From Leptasterias polaris (lineage: Eukaryota; Echinodermata; Asteroidea; Forcipulatida; Asteriidae), in NCBI GenBank assembly GCA_037783415.1, contig JAZGTN010000017.1, positions 2,424,501 to 2,488,500 on the forward strand: 64,000 bases of DNA. Reading direction: 5' to 3'. Every line of letters starts with the position of its first letter. The first letter of the stretch is position 1. This document shows positions 1 through 11,518 of this stretch, one piece after another. Position numbers and translations under genes: made by a program. The notes below the pieces were generated by a model. It worked only from the letters and a program-made list of their open reading frames with translations, was not told the DNA's origin and made no database searches.

Positions 1-203
1 CAAACAGTGTTTGACTATTACTTGAAAAAATGTCTACTTCTCAGTGTATTGAATAGCCTCCCGGTGGCGCAATATATTGTGAATCATCCGCGTGTTTTAG
101 TTTCGTTTAGAAACCATGTCACAGCTTGGACTTCGTCATTACAGAAAGCTGTCTGTCTGCAGCTGAACCCCTCGCTCGTTAAACAAAACCGCGTATCACT
201 TAC

Positions 204-3200
204 CAAATTGACGGTGCTGAACGTCCATCCAAGATATAATAAAATACCAGCAAATATCCACAGCCATGCGTCAACTTGACGACAGAGTTTTGCCCCTCTC
301 TGCCCGAGTGTCTCTGTGTTTTTTCGTAGCTGACCACTGTTTTGTGGCTGACCGTCGTCATTTTTATCAACCTCGTTTGTCTTCACCATTTCGTAGCCGC
401 TTGTATCGACATCTTGCGGTTGAACAAGGGCAGGTTTGACAATGAACGAGCCATGGGCTAAAGTTATTATCAAACTCCCACCGCTGAAGATACGCAGAGC
501 GTTACGCCAGCCGTATGCTGAAATCAGCGTATTTAGAAGAGGTGCAAGGGCAAAAACACCTGTGACGCAAACAAGAAGAAAAACAAGTTATGATGAATTT
601 CTTTGTCAGTTTAGCTAAAGCTTGGATCATAAGTCACGCAAAAGCGAAAGCGAAAGCGAAAGCGAAAGCGAACCTCTTGCGTCACAATTAGCAAAAACGG
701 CGCGTACAAATTATTTTGTGACCAAAATTCGCCTTGCATTCGCTTCAGCTTGAATTATGAACTGGACTTTATTTCAATTTGTTGGTCAACAATTTTGTTG
801 CGTTTGTAAACTCTATCTGTATTATGGACAATGTTTTTCATTGAAGGGACATTTCTTAAAGTTGTTTACAGCAAGTTGGTGTGTCAAAGGCAGGTTCGAC
901 AATGATATGTCTAACGTAGTTTAGGGTGACCGTGTAAAAACATTGCATTTTGACACGCACGTGCCAAACCTCCTATATTATACAAGTGCGCGGAAAGTAG
1001 TCATTTTTGTAGTCAAAGTAGTTTTTTGGGGGACATATGTAGATTTTTGGTAAATGAAGACAAAGTTGTCTTTGCTTTTCCAATAGATTGCTCACTTACT
1101 GAACGATGTTCCCAGCAAGGTAAGCGAAGTTGCACTTGAACAGCTCTTCCCAGGAAACCAGTCGAGGATCAGCGTCATCCCGGCTTGGAACACGAAGCCC
1201 GCCCCCAAGCCAACCATGAGTCCGAAAGTCAAGAATGTATAAATTAAAGCTGGAACGAATGACGTAGCTGCTAGCCCGGCTGCGAAGACAACCGCTCCAG
1301 CGAGAGTTATCTTCCGGGGTCCAAAGCGATGGATGAAAAAGGCAGAGATCAATCCGCTGCAACCGAATACTGCACAGGCGAGAGAACCGGCCCACCCTGT
1401 TGAGAAACAAGGGCAGTGTATTATTGGTTAGACATTAATTTTACATAGAGTTGCAAGGTTTGCGGTAATAATCTCTATGAGTTGATCTGAGAGGAACCGG
1501 TGGTTTGACAGCTCGAAGTTTCAATCAGTATGCTCGGATCGTCTTCAGGAGAATGGAGATGCATGTTGCTTAGGACTTCGGAGTTGGATGATGCGCACAG
1601 GCGGGAAATGGAAGAGTTATAGATAGGGCGTCAGAGGAGTGTGTGTTTACTGAACTATTGGTAGGGAACAAGCACAATAGGAAAGGGAAGTAGATAAGCA
1701 TAGCGATAGACACACAATTGCAGACTGTGTTAGATCACGAAATAAAAGAGAACACCACATCATTATAGTCTACTTTTAAAACATCACTCCAACCATATTA
1801 ATTTCATAGCAAACGCTTTTTATAGCCTGAAGTGCCCCAAACCCATGGCAACGGAGGGGGTGGGGTGCCCCTGAAACAGGACACCTGTATGCGCCGGATT
1901 CGACACCCAAGGCTGTAAACTAAAGCAATGCAATTTGAAGCTAATTTATAGAGTTACTCCCTTGTTCACGAGTTTACTGAATTGCTCTTGAACTTTAAAG
2001 GCATTGTATACTTTTGGTTACAGCTCAAAATCAGTGTCCACATTTTGTGTGATTCAACATATGCATGAACAAACAAACCTGTGAAAGTTTGAGCTCAATT
2101 GGTCATCGAAGTCACGAGAAAATGGTGAAAAGAGACCTTATGTGTTTTCTGTTTTTCAAACATCGAGTTTATTATCACGCGTGATAAAAACTATTGTTTT
2201 ACTAATTTCTCGGAAACGATAGCATTTTAGGCAGAAATATTTTAAGGAACCCTTTCTACCATTACTTACTTTAAATCATGTGTGAATCAGTGAACATTTG
2301 TGTTTTTCGATCTTACCAATAGTGTACAGGCCTTTAATTGTAAACTCCCATTGAGTCTTTTTAGCTCCAATACAAACAAATGACACCGGGTGTATCAGGG
2401 GTGCATTAAAAGATAGGCTAAAAGAATGTTCACACAGATGCATTGTACTTCGGAAGTGTATTGTGATGAATAAACAAGTAAAGTAGTTATTAAAAAAAAA
2501 AATGTAGAATCATGGGGTCTACCTCTATTACATGGTAAAAACACAGAAAAAGATTAAATTTAAGCAGCAGAGCAAACTTACACTATTTACGTGTCACAAA
2601 TTATACAATGCATTTTCCACTTTGAATACTTTTACCCTCATAGGCCTACACCTAGACCTATTCGAATATAACGACTTTTGTTTAGCATTAATTTATTTAA
2701 TGTATGTTGCTGTATAATTCACTTAAGGTGTTCACCAAGAATAATTGTGAACTATTAAAGAGATTTGTTAGGATCATGTTTTCTGACCATCAGTCCTGCA
2801 GGCAAACTCAGTTTATTGTTAATCAATCAAGCCACTTTAAAGAGGGACACGTTGCCTTGGACTGGGGGCTTTGAGCAATAAAAAGCGTTTGTTAGGAAAA
2901 GAATAATGGTTGGAAAGATGTTTTAAAAGTAGAACATGCGTGTATCCACACGTATGCCTCGAAATTGTGTAGTTTCTCTTTTTGCTTCGTGAACTAACAT
3001 CGTCCACTATTTTGTAGACAATTTGTTATCGATACAAAGATGCAAGAAGAAGGTTGCGATCGAGCCCGTTTTTAGTATTAGGCAAAGAATGACAATCATT
3101 GTTTGCATTGGATTTACACAATAGAGCAAGATTTTTCAGGCGAATCTTTCGTAATCTGGAAGTGGTGACCGGGGTTATTTTGGCTGCGTCCCGCTTGCGC

Positions 3201-3786
3201 GAACGTTTGTGGGAACGTTTGCGCTAATGTTTATGAAATGTATACGTCATGTTAACATTTTGAGCGGGAATGCGCTATGTTCAAAACGGGTTCTCCATTA
3301 CATAATATTATATGAAAGTAAATTAGACAGTGGATTTGAAAATAAATATACAATGACTATATAATAAATATGATTAAACAACACATCAAAAAGGTTGAAA
3401 ACACGGAAGTTGGGGATACAAATATTATGCCTCATATGCATCAATTAAAAATAACCGCCTTTTCCCCGATTTTCACAAATTTTGTCCGCACACCCCTTGA
3501 TAATAGTAGAAATGATATGGGGGCCGAGCGAACCAACGTACTTCTCGCGTTCCCCTTATGTTCAGAATAGCTAGGTTTGGTTTTACGTGTCTCAACAAAT
3601 AATGTACCCACCTGTCAAAGCAGCACTGGATTGAAACTCTTCTTGAAAACTCACTAATAGAATACCGTAGTTGTACAGAGGTCCGAGCACAACGAAGAAT
3701 TCCACAAAGACAATGAACACCATAAGATATCGAGGATGGTATTTCTTCAGAACGGAACGAGCAGGGGAGTCTTCGTCATCGGCCAT
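204..3786 (-). CDS. SLC16-type monocarboxylate transporter, first three coding exons (partial gene)
   Basis: Predicted MFS transporter of the SLC16 family, a plasma-membrane carrier for monocarboxylates or related small acids. Three minus-strand exons join in frame: 3612-3786 (start ATG at 3784-3786), 1100-1396 and 204-559. Donors are GTGGGT, GTAAGTGAG and GTAAGTGAT; acceptors are TCAACAG and CACAG. Exon 1 gives a short acidic N-terminus and TM1 with the motif GPLYNYGILLVSF; exon 2 gives TM2-TM4 including RFGPRK and GLGAGFVFQ; exon 3 gives the YGWR motif, TM5-TM6, a hydrophilic central loop and the start of TM7 (FAGILLYLGW). The order and loop position match the SLC16 fold (usually about 450-500 residues); roughly the N-terminal 60 percent is here. 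The gene continues beyond the left edge. Paralogue and substrate cannot be assigned. Family assignment is confident, based on motif recall rather than a search. Confidence 0.87.
641..672. repeat. AAAGCG hexanucleotide microsatellite
   Basis: About five tandem copies of AAAGCG inside the second coding intron (560-1099) of the SLC16-like gene. The rest of that intron shows nothing recognisable. Confidence 0.85.
1999..2333. mobile_element. TTAA-flanked MITE, GGCA(C/T)TG family, copy a
   Basis: A 335-bp non-coding unit flanked on both sides by TTAA (1995-1998 and 2334-2337), with related ends AGGCATTGTATAC and, on the other strand, AGGCCTGTACACTATTGG. It lies in the first intron of the SLC16-like gene. 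Similar ends recur at 25014, 26338, 31899 and 40466. TTAA target duplication is seen in piggyBac- and Kolobok-type DNA transposons; there is no transposase here. The remainder of this 2.2-kb intron (1397-3611) shows no gene. Confidence 0.65.
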
Positions 3787-4517
3787 GATTCTGGACAGCC
3801 TAATTAGCGAAACTGACGAACTTAACTGTGCTCTACTGGCACAATTTTTATATGCGCTTTGTCTTTTGGATAGTGGCTTGGAAAACGATCATTTTGAACT
3901 TGACGTCAACAGTTTCTCAAATTAGAGAATTATTTCTTAAAAGCATGCTCGAGAACCAACAGCTCTGCGTCTCACTGATCACTTTAATAGAACGCACTTT
4001 TAACGAACGTAACAGAAAACCCTGTAATATAATAATAAGAACAATACAATGTCAACAAATTGAAAACTTAAACAATAATCAGATAAACAATTAACAATGA
4101 TACAATGCTTGTACTTTAACCACCCAATAGTGTATTTCCCTTTAAATGAACCCGCCCCATCCCCCTTACAGCTCTCTCTCTCTGCTTAACTTGCCTTTAG
4201 CAGAAAATAAACAGACCAACAAAATACATTGCAACCAAGTTGCTTTAGAACTTAGTGATGAAACAAAACACGATCGTAAATGTGTCAACAGAATTCAAGC
4301 CAACTTGATAAAATGGAAATGTCGGAACAGAGTAAAAAGACACATCCATCAGTGGTTCCATTCACCTTAAATTGACCTCCAGTCTACTAAACGATCTTGT
4401 AAGGACACTGACCCTCTTTAAACAAAAGTTAAGGATTGGGAGATCTTATCAATAAATAAGAAACCTACCCCATCCAGCCCAGGGCAGACTGTGGAGCGAG
4501 ACCACACCAGCCTCAAG
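3787..4517. other. Upstream flank of the SLC16-like gene, no gene seen
   Basis: AT-rich sequence between the start codon of the minus-strand transporter and the edge of the foldback element. It must hold the transporter's 5' UTR or promoter unless further non-coding exons exist, but no clear TATA box, CpG cluster or conserved ORF is visible. Confidence 0.4.
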
Positions 4518-4552
4518 TATGGTGGCCCTGAAGGGACATCGCATATCGCATA

Positions 4553-4812
4553 CGTGTGCGCACACGTATGCAATGTCGTGAAACAATTCGCGAATATGTG
4601 CGCACACGTATGCAATGTCGTGAAACAAATCGCGAATGTGTGCGCACACGTATGCAATGTCGTGAAACAATTCGCGAATATGTGCGCACACGTATGCAAT
4701 GTCGTGAAACAGTTCGCGAATGTGCGCACACGTATGCAATGTCGTGAAACAAATCGCGAATATGTGCGCACACGTATGCAATGTCGTGAAACAATTCGCG
4801 AATGCACACGAG
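4553..4812 (+). repeat. 42-bp tandem array A, left arm
   Basis: About six copies of a 42-bp unit containing AATGTCGTGAAACAATTCGC followed by GAATATGTGCGCACACGTAT, with units differing by one or two bases. The GTGCGCACAC core is self-complementary. Because 42 is a multiple of three, every frame stays open across the array on both strands, giving repetitive ORFs that are not genes. The inverse array is at 12475-12695. Confidence 0.9.
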
Positions 4813-4844
4813 TGCGAATATATTTGCGATGTCGTGAACGTTTA

Positions 4845-5277
4845 TTGCATACCAAGTTGCATACCTTTGGGATGATGTCATAGTTGCAGACAATTTGTTA
4901 GTGACCTAGGGAGTACGTGGCGCTACAGTCAGGCTCCTGTAGCTGTAAGCATGGCTATACAATAATGTGTACCCAGGAACTTGGCACCAGGCCAAGTTTC
5001 GCCAACATGTACTACAGCATGAGCTATCTACCTACAGCCTACTAATAAGTACTTCAAGGTCGAAGAGTACGCACGCGCGAGGGTATTTTACGGTCAAACA
5101 CGCCCATTTTATGTTAATAGCCCACGTTCGTCCTGGGGAAAAAAGAAATACGCCACCCGCCTCGCTTGCCTCACAACAATGACTACCGCTGCAATGACTA
5201 CCGCTAATCTCACTGTAGGCAAGAAACCCCCCAGATCATTAGACATTTTATTCAAAGGTATGCAACTTGGTATGCAA
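4845..5277. mobile_element. 433-bp MITE with TA target duplication inside the left arm
   Basis: Perfect 25-bp terminal inverted repeats (4845-4869 and 5253-5277) start TTGCATACCAAGTTGCATAC; each contains the direct repeat TTGCATACC twice. TA dinucleotides flank the element (4843-4844, 5278-5279). The opposite arm keeps the uninterrupted site near 12468-12480 (AACGTTTAATTATGG in the left-arm orientation), proving a discrete insertion. TA duplication suggests a Tc1/mariner-type non-autonomous element. No ORF of note. Confidence 0.85.
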
Positions 5278-5302
5278 TAAATATGGTGGCCCTGAAGGGA
5301 CA

Positions 5303-5690
5303 TCGCACATCGCAAATATCTTTGCAAATATTTGCGATGTCGCAAATATCTTTGCAAATATCTTTGCAAATATTTGCGATGTCGCAAATATCTTTGCAAA
5401 TATCTTTGCAAATATTTGCGATGTCGTAAATGTCTTTGCAAATATTTGCGATGTCGCAAATATCTTTGCAAATATCTTTGCAAATATTTGCGACGTCGCA
5501 AATATCTTTGCAAATATCTTTGCAAATATTTGCAACATCGCAAATATCTTTGCAAATACCTTTGCAAATATTTGCGATGTCGCAAATATCTTTGCAAATA
5601 TCTTTGCAAATATTTGCGACGTCGCAAATATCTTTGCAAATATCTTTGCAAATATTTGCGACGTCGCAAATATTATCGCATACTTTATCG
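5303..5690 (+). repeat. 42-bp tandem array B, left arm
   Basis: About nine copies of a 42-bp unit made of ATATCTTTGCAA sub-repeats punctuated by TTTGCGATGTCGCAAAT, which is nearly self-complementary. It begins right after a second copy of the element terminus (TATGGTGGCCCTGAAGGG at about 5282) and ends at the CGCATACTTTATCGC block. Overlapping ORFs in all frames are artefacts of the 3n period. Confidence 0.9.
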
Positions 5691-6149
5691 CATACTTCGT
5701 CGCATAGTTTGCATATTTGTGGTGGATATTTTTTCAAGAGCCTAAAGGGTTGTTTGGGTTCCAGCCTTCATTCCATTAACATGTACACCCAGGTGAATAG
5801 TCGGATACAGTCTGCTCTGCGCCGTGTGTGTGTGTACATGTCAAATGCACTGAGATTGAGAATGAGATGAATGTTGACATCCGTGGTCGTTTTTTGATGA
5901 ATCTCAACCAAAAAAGGCATCAAGTCAACAAGATCAGCATTATGCCACCTTCAAAAGGATCAGTGGTGAGGATTGTTAATTAATGTTGTGTAGTTACGAT
6001 AATCGGTTGTCCGTCCAGAGCAGAGGGGATGGCTCAAGGTCCTTTCTCTATAGATAGTAGTATTAACTACGACTACGGTACATGGAGGTAGCAACCTACT
6101 CCCATGGAGTCTGGACCTCCATGGAAAGTATAAAAAGGCCACTTGGCAG

Positions 6150-6354
6150 GACCCAATTTCATAAAGCTGTTTAGCAGAAAATACTGCTTGGAAAATGTAC
6201 TATTTGCTTAGCAAAATTTAGCAGGGTACCAGTCGTAACTATGTTAACTTTATGGAATACACTGGCAGTAGCTAACCTGTTTGTTTCTGTTTAACAAAGG
6301 GTTTGTTTTTTTGTGCTTAACACTTTTTTTGACAGGCTTTATGAAATTTGGCCC
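6150..6354. mobile_element. 205-bp palindromic MITE (ACCCAATTTCATAAAGC ends)
   Basis: Ends GACCCAATTTCATAAAGC and GCTTTATGAAATTTGGCCC are inverted repeats. The interior is rich in GCTAAGCA/TGCTTAGC motifs. It interrupts the left foldback arm; the opposite arm reads through the corresponding site near 11570-11590. A second copy of the family is at 58864-59058 inside the 5' LTR of the LTR retrotransposon. Confidence 0.8.
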
Positions 6355-8871
6355 AGGACTCGAGTCAATACATACGGCAGGTACCGATAAATAGTCAGGT
6401 AGTCGTTGCGATAATCGTAATCCACCATCCTCCCGACGGTCGGAGAGGTTGGTGGGTTACGATTATCACAACTAAACGCTGTACCAAGTACGAAGTAGGG
6501 CCCAAGTGTCTTGTTTTTAAATTGAACTGCAAAATTAATGTAATGAGCAAACACCCCCCCCTAAAAAAATAAAAAACATTACCCCTCTTACCTGACCCTG
6601 GGTTCGGGTATAATTGACTGTTGGATTAGATCATTTATACAACTCAAGACAACACTAACCATAAAAGCTGTACTAACAGATTTTTCCAAAACATTGTGAT
6701 CTCTGTCACAATTGTCAAGACTGTTACAGAAAAATAGTTGCGACTCATCTTTTTCAGTTTTTGATTTCTTACAGAACCCAAATGTGTGTGTGTGTGTGTG
6801 GGGGGGGGGGGATCTCCTATGGGTTGTTAGACTGGACAAATCAGAAGAGTATATTTCCACCCTTACTATGTACATGATTTCTTCAAAATGGGAAAACTTT
6901 GCGTTAACAAAAATTGACATGGACTGTTAACCTTACCTAATTTGTTATTCTTCTACTACTTTGTTTGCAGAAAATATCGCAATGTTGAATACCAGCAAGT
7001 TGTCAGATGGTGTTGGGGCTACCTTGGAAGGTTCAACAGAGTGCCACTTCCTTCATGTACATGTATAATGGACGCCATCCGAACGATGTAACCCAACCCC
7101 AATGGACAAAAGGATTTTTGTACCCCCACCACCACTAGACTAAAAGTAATTAAAAATAAAAATAAAAAATATTGCCAATCTTATTGTACGAGTTCCTCAT
7201 CTCACCTGAATTTAGGGTGGGTAATGTGTTATTTATAGCCGCTATAGTTGGTGAAATGTTTGTAAATGCTCCCAAATGAGATTCAAAAGTTAGACGGCTA
7301 GACGCACAAATAATTTGTCAAACATATAGCCCATGCTGTTGTGTCTCTCACTGGTTTGTATTCACACTACATATTACATACATGGAAGTTTTACGGTAAA
7401 GAGGCTTCAAAAGGGGAACTTTTTTGAGAACCACAATCTTGGATAAAAATCTGTAAACATTTGGTTCACTGAGATGGGATGGATGTCATTACAAGAACAT
7501 CGCTATAATCCGGTGAGGTTTGTGGTAGGTCCTGAAAAGAAATGGTGGTTTCACAACTTGATGTTTTGATCAGTATGCTCTGTTCGTCTTCATGAAGTTG
7601 TCAAACCACCACTGCTCAAAAGAAATTTTACACATGATGTCACTGCAAACCTCACCTGATTGCACTTCCACCATGCAAAGTTTAAATCATACTTAAATTC
7701 TAGAATATGATCAAAACATGTTCAGCTAGTCTGGTGCATAGTTTTCAGGATTGAGGATACAAACATGGTGGCCTCCAGTTACTATAAATTTTTAGATGAT
7801 CAACGAGTAAATGACAATAAACACTTTTAATGTACACACATCAGTCTTTATGAGTATTATTTTATTTCAAAGTACCCCTCTTCAGTTTCAATTGAAAGCA
7901 GCTTATTTAAAAGAGAATGTTGCTAACCCTTCTTGAATAATTAAAGACATTCTAAACAACCACCTTACATACACAAAGCAGTATTTTATAAGTTAAAAGT
8001 ATTATTTAATGTCAAGAATTTTTTTAAATAACACTACCCATGTATTAGCATAGTTGACCTCCCCTTTGTAGTTTCAAATTTGAGGCATTAAATAGAAAAC
8101 GGCTAAATTAAAAAGGGAATATCGCCAAACTAATTCTTTGCGTTGCTTACTCGTCTTGCATTAAAAGACCACCTTATCAAAAATGATCAGCTCAATTAAG
8201 AAAATGTAAACAAAAAGTACAAATTACAGTCAACACTAGCAAGTTAGGTTTTCTGGCAACTTGTAAACAAAGACGTGTAATTGATGTTTTGTGTTTGCCC
8301 TGGATGAAAACACATTACACATGAAATGTTTTCTCACTGTGAATACTCCAACTCCTCTGTCTGCCCCCCCCCCCCCCCCCCCAAACAACTCCTGTACTTC
8401 ACCATGCAATAAGCACAAACTAGGGCTGCTCATTAATTTTACACAGCAAACAAAATTAATATTTAAAACAATAATAATAATAACAAATAATTATACATGT
8501 ACTCTATAAAACCCTACATTTAAATTACCTGATGTGGTTGTGGTCAAATAAAAGTTACATAAACGTCTCATAAGATAATAAAGGTGTATAGAAATATGTA
8601 CAATGTGATCAACAAGGTAAACAATCCAAAATGGCTTGCTGAATTAATCATAGTGACCATCAGAAATTATTCCTCTGCATGTACAATAAGGTATTTAAGC
8701 AAACTATCTCAAATGTATCTCCTCAATACATGTATTAGGATGACAAAAGAGACTTTGTTTTCATTTAATTTATTCTGGTTGTGAAGCCAAGGACTCTCAG
8801 AAAAGCGAACTTAATCACTGTACTAGCCAATAACCAAATGGAAAAAAAGACAAGGAAGTTTCAATTTTAGA

Positions 8872-9004
8872 TGCGGGAGGAAAACCCATGCAATAGTCAG
8901 GTAGGGACTGAAAACCCAATCCACATTGTGCCCCCAGCAGGATTCGAACCAGAGTCCTACAGGTGAAAGGTGAGGAAAGATACCTCTACACCAACCCAAC
9001 CACC
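8872..9004 (-). mobile_element. tRNA-derived SINE
   Basis: On the minus strand the 5' part resembles a tRNA, with an A-box-like TTGGTGTAGAGG and a B box GGTTCGAATCC about 45 bases further on, followed by a body with TTGGGTTTTCAGTCCCTACC and CATGGGTTTTCCTCCC. This pattern of RNA polymerase III boxes plus a non-tRNA body defines a SINE. It is too degenerate to fold as a functional tRNA. Confidence 0.7.
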
Positions 9005-9093
9005 TCATTGAAACGGGGGATAGTTTAATTTTCATTATCGCATTGTTTTCCTATTCTCCCTTTACCACAATTTGGGGCAGTACTGATTTGGGG

Positions 9094-9417
9094 TCACTTT
9101 CTGTCCCGCTTGCCATCATCACCAATCACCGCCTTCTCCCCAGACTCCTCCTGAATTGTTGACCCTTGTCCCTTCTTTGAACAACCATCATCGGCCTTTG
9201 TTCTTTTATTAGACTTCTTCCCAGTTGTGCTCTTCTTTCTTATTGATGAATCATCACCTTCTTCAGTTAATACTTTTCTTCTCTTCAGATGTTGTCTCGC
9301 TCTTCCCAGCCTGCTCTGTGTTTCTTGGACATCTTCAATGCCAGGTTTAGGTTGAGGTCTGCCAACAGGTTCAGTTATTAAATTAAACCTTGACACAAAA
9401 CTTTCCACAGCAGTGTC
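9094..9417 (-). CDS. Candidate terminal exon of an unrecognised basic protein
   Basis: Open for 107 codons after an ACAAG acceptor-like site at 9418 and ending with a stop at 9094. The product begins DTAVESFVSRFNLITEPVGR and becomes very rich in Lys, Arg, Ser, Asp and Glu, like a nuclear or nucleolar C-terminal tail with several basic clusters (KRRKVL, KKSNKRTK). I do not recognise the family. It lies inside the foldback element, so it could be a captured host exon or chance. The upstream (CCAGA)n run before the acceptor is not a normal polypyrimidine tract, which lowers confidence. Confidence 0.3.
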   Translation of the reverse strand, partial: DTAVESFVSRFNLITEPVGRPQPKPGIEDVQETQSRLGRARQHLKRRKVLTEEGDDSSIRKKSTTGKKSNKRTKADDGCSKKGQGSTIQEESGEKAVIGDDGKRDRK

Positions 9418-10404
9418 CTTGTCTGGTCTGGTCTGGTCTTGTTACCATGCTTGAATGATAGGGGGCCAGGATTGCAAACAAGCTGAAGAAAATTGGACTT
9501 TATGTCTTCTCACCCTGCTGATAAAGGAGCACTGTCGCCTTGATGACTCTCTTTGCATAATATGAAATTATTCAGAATATGAAGTAACATCAATTATGAA
9601 ATATTTCTCATTGAATAGATTCTTGTAAACCTGAATAACCAATATTCATTATAGGTCATTCTTTCTTTCTTTGCTCATTAAAACCTTGTGGCTGCTCAAA
9701 GGAACATAGCTTCAATGGCTTGAGGTTCTCAGACAATAACCACCATACAGGGCTAAGACGGTGTTGTTCTAATTGTATGGGGATTAAAAGGATTAGGACA
9801 TGGTGCTCCTGTCATAAAACTGATCATTATCACAGGAAATGATTATTGATTTTTTTTTCACTTAACTGGGAATTCTGCTAGCACAACACCTGAAAATTTA
9901 CTATAAATTTGAAGTGTTTTAAGTATTCTGAAACATATCAGAAGTTATGTTTTCAACTTTTTTTTTGGGGGGGGGGATTATTAGTAATCTACAATACTGA
10001 CCTACGTGTTACCCCGTGTTGGAAGAACAAAAGCGAACATATTGCTGGAATGGTGTTGCCTGCATTGAAGTACATAACTAACAGGTACAGAACTGAATAT
10101 TTAAGTAGCAAGGAAAATAACTATGGACATAATAAACAGGAAGAATTTTACATTTTAGCAATTATTAGAACAGACACAAAGTTTGTAGAAAATGTAAAGG
10201 GAAGTAAAATTGAAAACTACATAAAAGCATTATGAGCGCTATGGGACATCCTACGTTCCACACAAAGACTAAAATAAATAATGTTTATTTTAACAATGCA
10301 TGCTGAAAAGAATTGTATTTTAGTTGGAAGCACAATACAATTATGTATTTGACAGCTTTAACTTATTCCATTGGTTTAGTACATGGTACAGGTTTTTCAT
10401 GTGA

Positions 10405-10590
10405 CTAAACCATTAATAAAGAGCAGAATCTGTATACAGATTGCATAAATGTACATGACATGACAATTTTCAAAAGGATACGATCAACTGCTCCTTCAGG
10501 AATCAATCCTTGAAGAGCTGGAGTGTAGTCCGGTAGAACGGCAGCAACACGATGCGTACACACAAGTTGACACGCAACAACCCATAGCAA
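10405..10590 (-). CDS. Candidate exon, hydrophobic product, family unknown
   Basis: A good acceptor (TTCACTGTTTAG) at 10591 opens a 61-codon frame that ends with TAG at 10405-10407. The product starts LLWVVACQLVCTHRVAAVLP and is Cys- and Leu-rich with two weakly hydrophobic stretches. I do not recognise it. If real it would be a terminal exon, or an internal exon with a donor before the stop, of a minus-strand gene upstream of the 9094-9417 exon. Confidence 0.25.
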   Translation of the reverse strand: MLWVVACQLVCTHRVAAVLPDYTPALQGLIPEGAVDRILLKIVMSCTFMQSVYRFCSLLMV

Positions 10591-11200
10591 CTAAACAGTG
10601 AATTAAAAGGAAGAAATTAATAGAAAAATAATAGATGCAAGGACAAATTATTTTTTCAAATTTTATTTAACATTACAGCAGATATTTGAATATAAGAATT
10701 ACAGTCATGATACAGGTTCGGCATCTGTGTGGCATTTTAATTCATCAATAAAGTATTTCTTCATGGTATGAAGATTTACGCACTGTACTTCTAAGTTAGT
10801 GCTACTGACTATGATTACTTGTGTGCAGTGCCGCCATTGGTTCTCCCAAGGTCAAACACCCACGGCGCAGTGTAACTTAACTGTCTCATTCAGTGCAAAC
10901 ATTTTGACAAAAAAATTCGGATGTTTCATCTATCCAGAACAACTTAATAGTTAAAAAGGACTACCACCAGTACAATGTAATGTAGGAAAAATAAAGCAGT
11001 TTTATGTCAGCATAGGCTGCTGTACTTGATTAGTAATTACATGTATAGTAGGCCTAATAAAAACAAAAATAATAATAAATGGGCCCTAACGTAGGCCTAA
11101 TCATAATGATGAGGCTTAATTACTTGGTACAGCGTTTAGTTTCAATAATCGTAACCCACCACCATCCTCTCTGACCGTCGGGAGGATGGTGGGTTACGAT

Positions 11201-11518
11201 GAATGCCAGTCAAGTTGCCCCCCCCCCCCCCCCCCCCAGCTAAGTCGCCCACTACAAAGTCGCCCCCTGGCAAAGTCGCCCCCCTCACATTGTTACGCCA
11301 ACATACAGAGTGGATCTCCTTCTGCCTCAATAAGTTGTTTCAAAATTCTCAACAGCGCCCTCACTCTGTGAAATGGCTCAACCTTTTATACACCGGGTGA
11401 CAGGGGGCGACTTTGTGAGGGGCGACTTTGACTTGAGAGGGGGCCACTTTGTATGTGAGGAGCGACCTTTGTAGTACTAGTGGGCGACTTTGATGGAAGG
11501 GCGACTTGACTGGTTTCC
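11201..11518. mobile_element. 318-bp MITE with 8-bp target duplication
   Basis: Flanked by the 8-bp direct repeat GTTACGAT (11193-11200 and 11519-11526); the left arm keeps the single-copy site at about 6463-6470. Termini GAATGCCAGTCAAG and CTTGACTGGTTTCC are imperfect inverted repeats. The interior holds clustered AAGTCGCCC and GGGCGACTT motifs in opposite orientations plus a poly-C run at 11218-11237. An 8-bp duplication with short inverted repeats fits a non-autonomous hAT-type element. Confidence 0.85.

Larger units (their letters stand above)
4518..6490 (+). repeat. Left inverted arm of the foldback element
   Basis: Inverted copy of 11121-12721. Homology runs from the TATGGTGGCC terminus through both 42-bp arrays, the block around 5700-6020 (GGATATTTTTTCAAGAG; GTTACGATAATCGGTTGTCC) and the inner block ending ACGCTGTACCAAGTA at 6490. 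It is longer than the right arm because it carries two smaller insertions (4845-5277 and 6150-6354) and more array copies. Confidence 0.8.
6491..11120. other. Central segment of the foldback element, mostly non-coding
   Basis: Sequence between the two inverted arms. It has a (TG)n/(G)n run near 6786-6810, a poly-C run near 8357-8382, a short foldback at about 7541-7606 (GGTGGTTTCACAACTTGATG pairing with its near complement), a tRNA-derived SINE (8872-9004, minus) and two exon-like minus-strand segments (9094-9417 and 10405-10590). No transposase, integrase or polymerase motif was found. Whether this is the element's own cargo or host DNA trapped between two insertions depends on the status of the CTCAAG direct repeat. 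Confidence 0.5.

Noticed and set aside
4553..4812. Possible CRISPR-like array
   Set aside because: Repeats are directly abutting with no unique spacers, in a eukaryotic transposon arm.
4491..5745. Long overlapping ORFs (about 60-190 codons) on both strands with Cys/His- or Ile/Phe-rich repeats
   Set aside because: They are produced by 42-bp (3n) tandem arrays that keep all frames open; no start context, splice sites or non-repeat sequence supports them.
8936..9004. Functional tRNA gene on the minus strand
   Set aside because: Stems do not fold as a cloverleaf and a SINE body follows.
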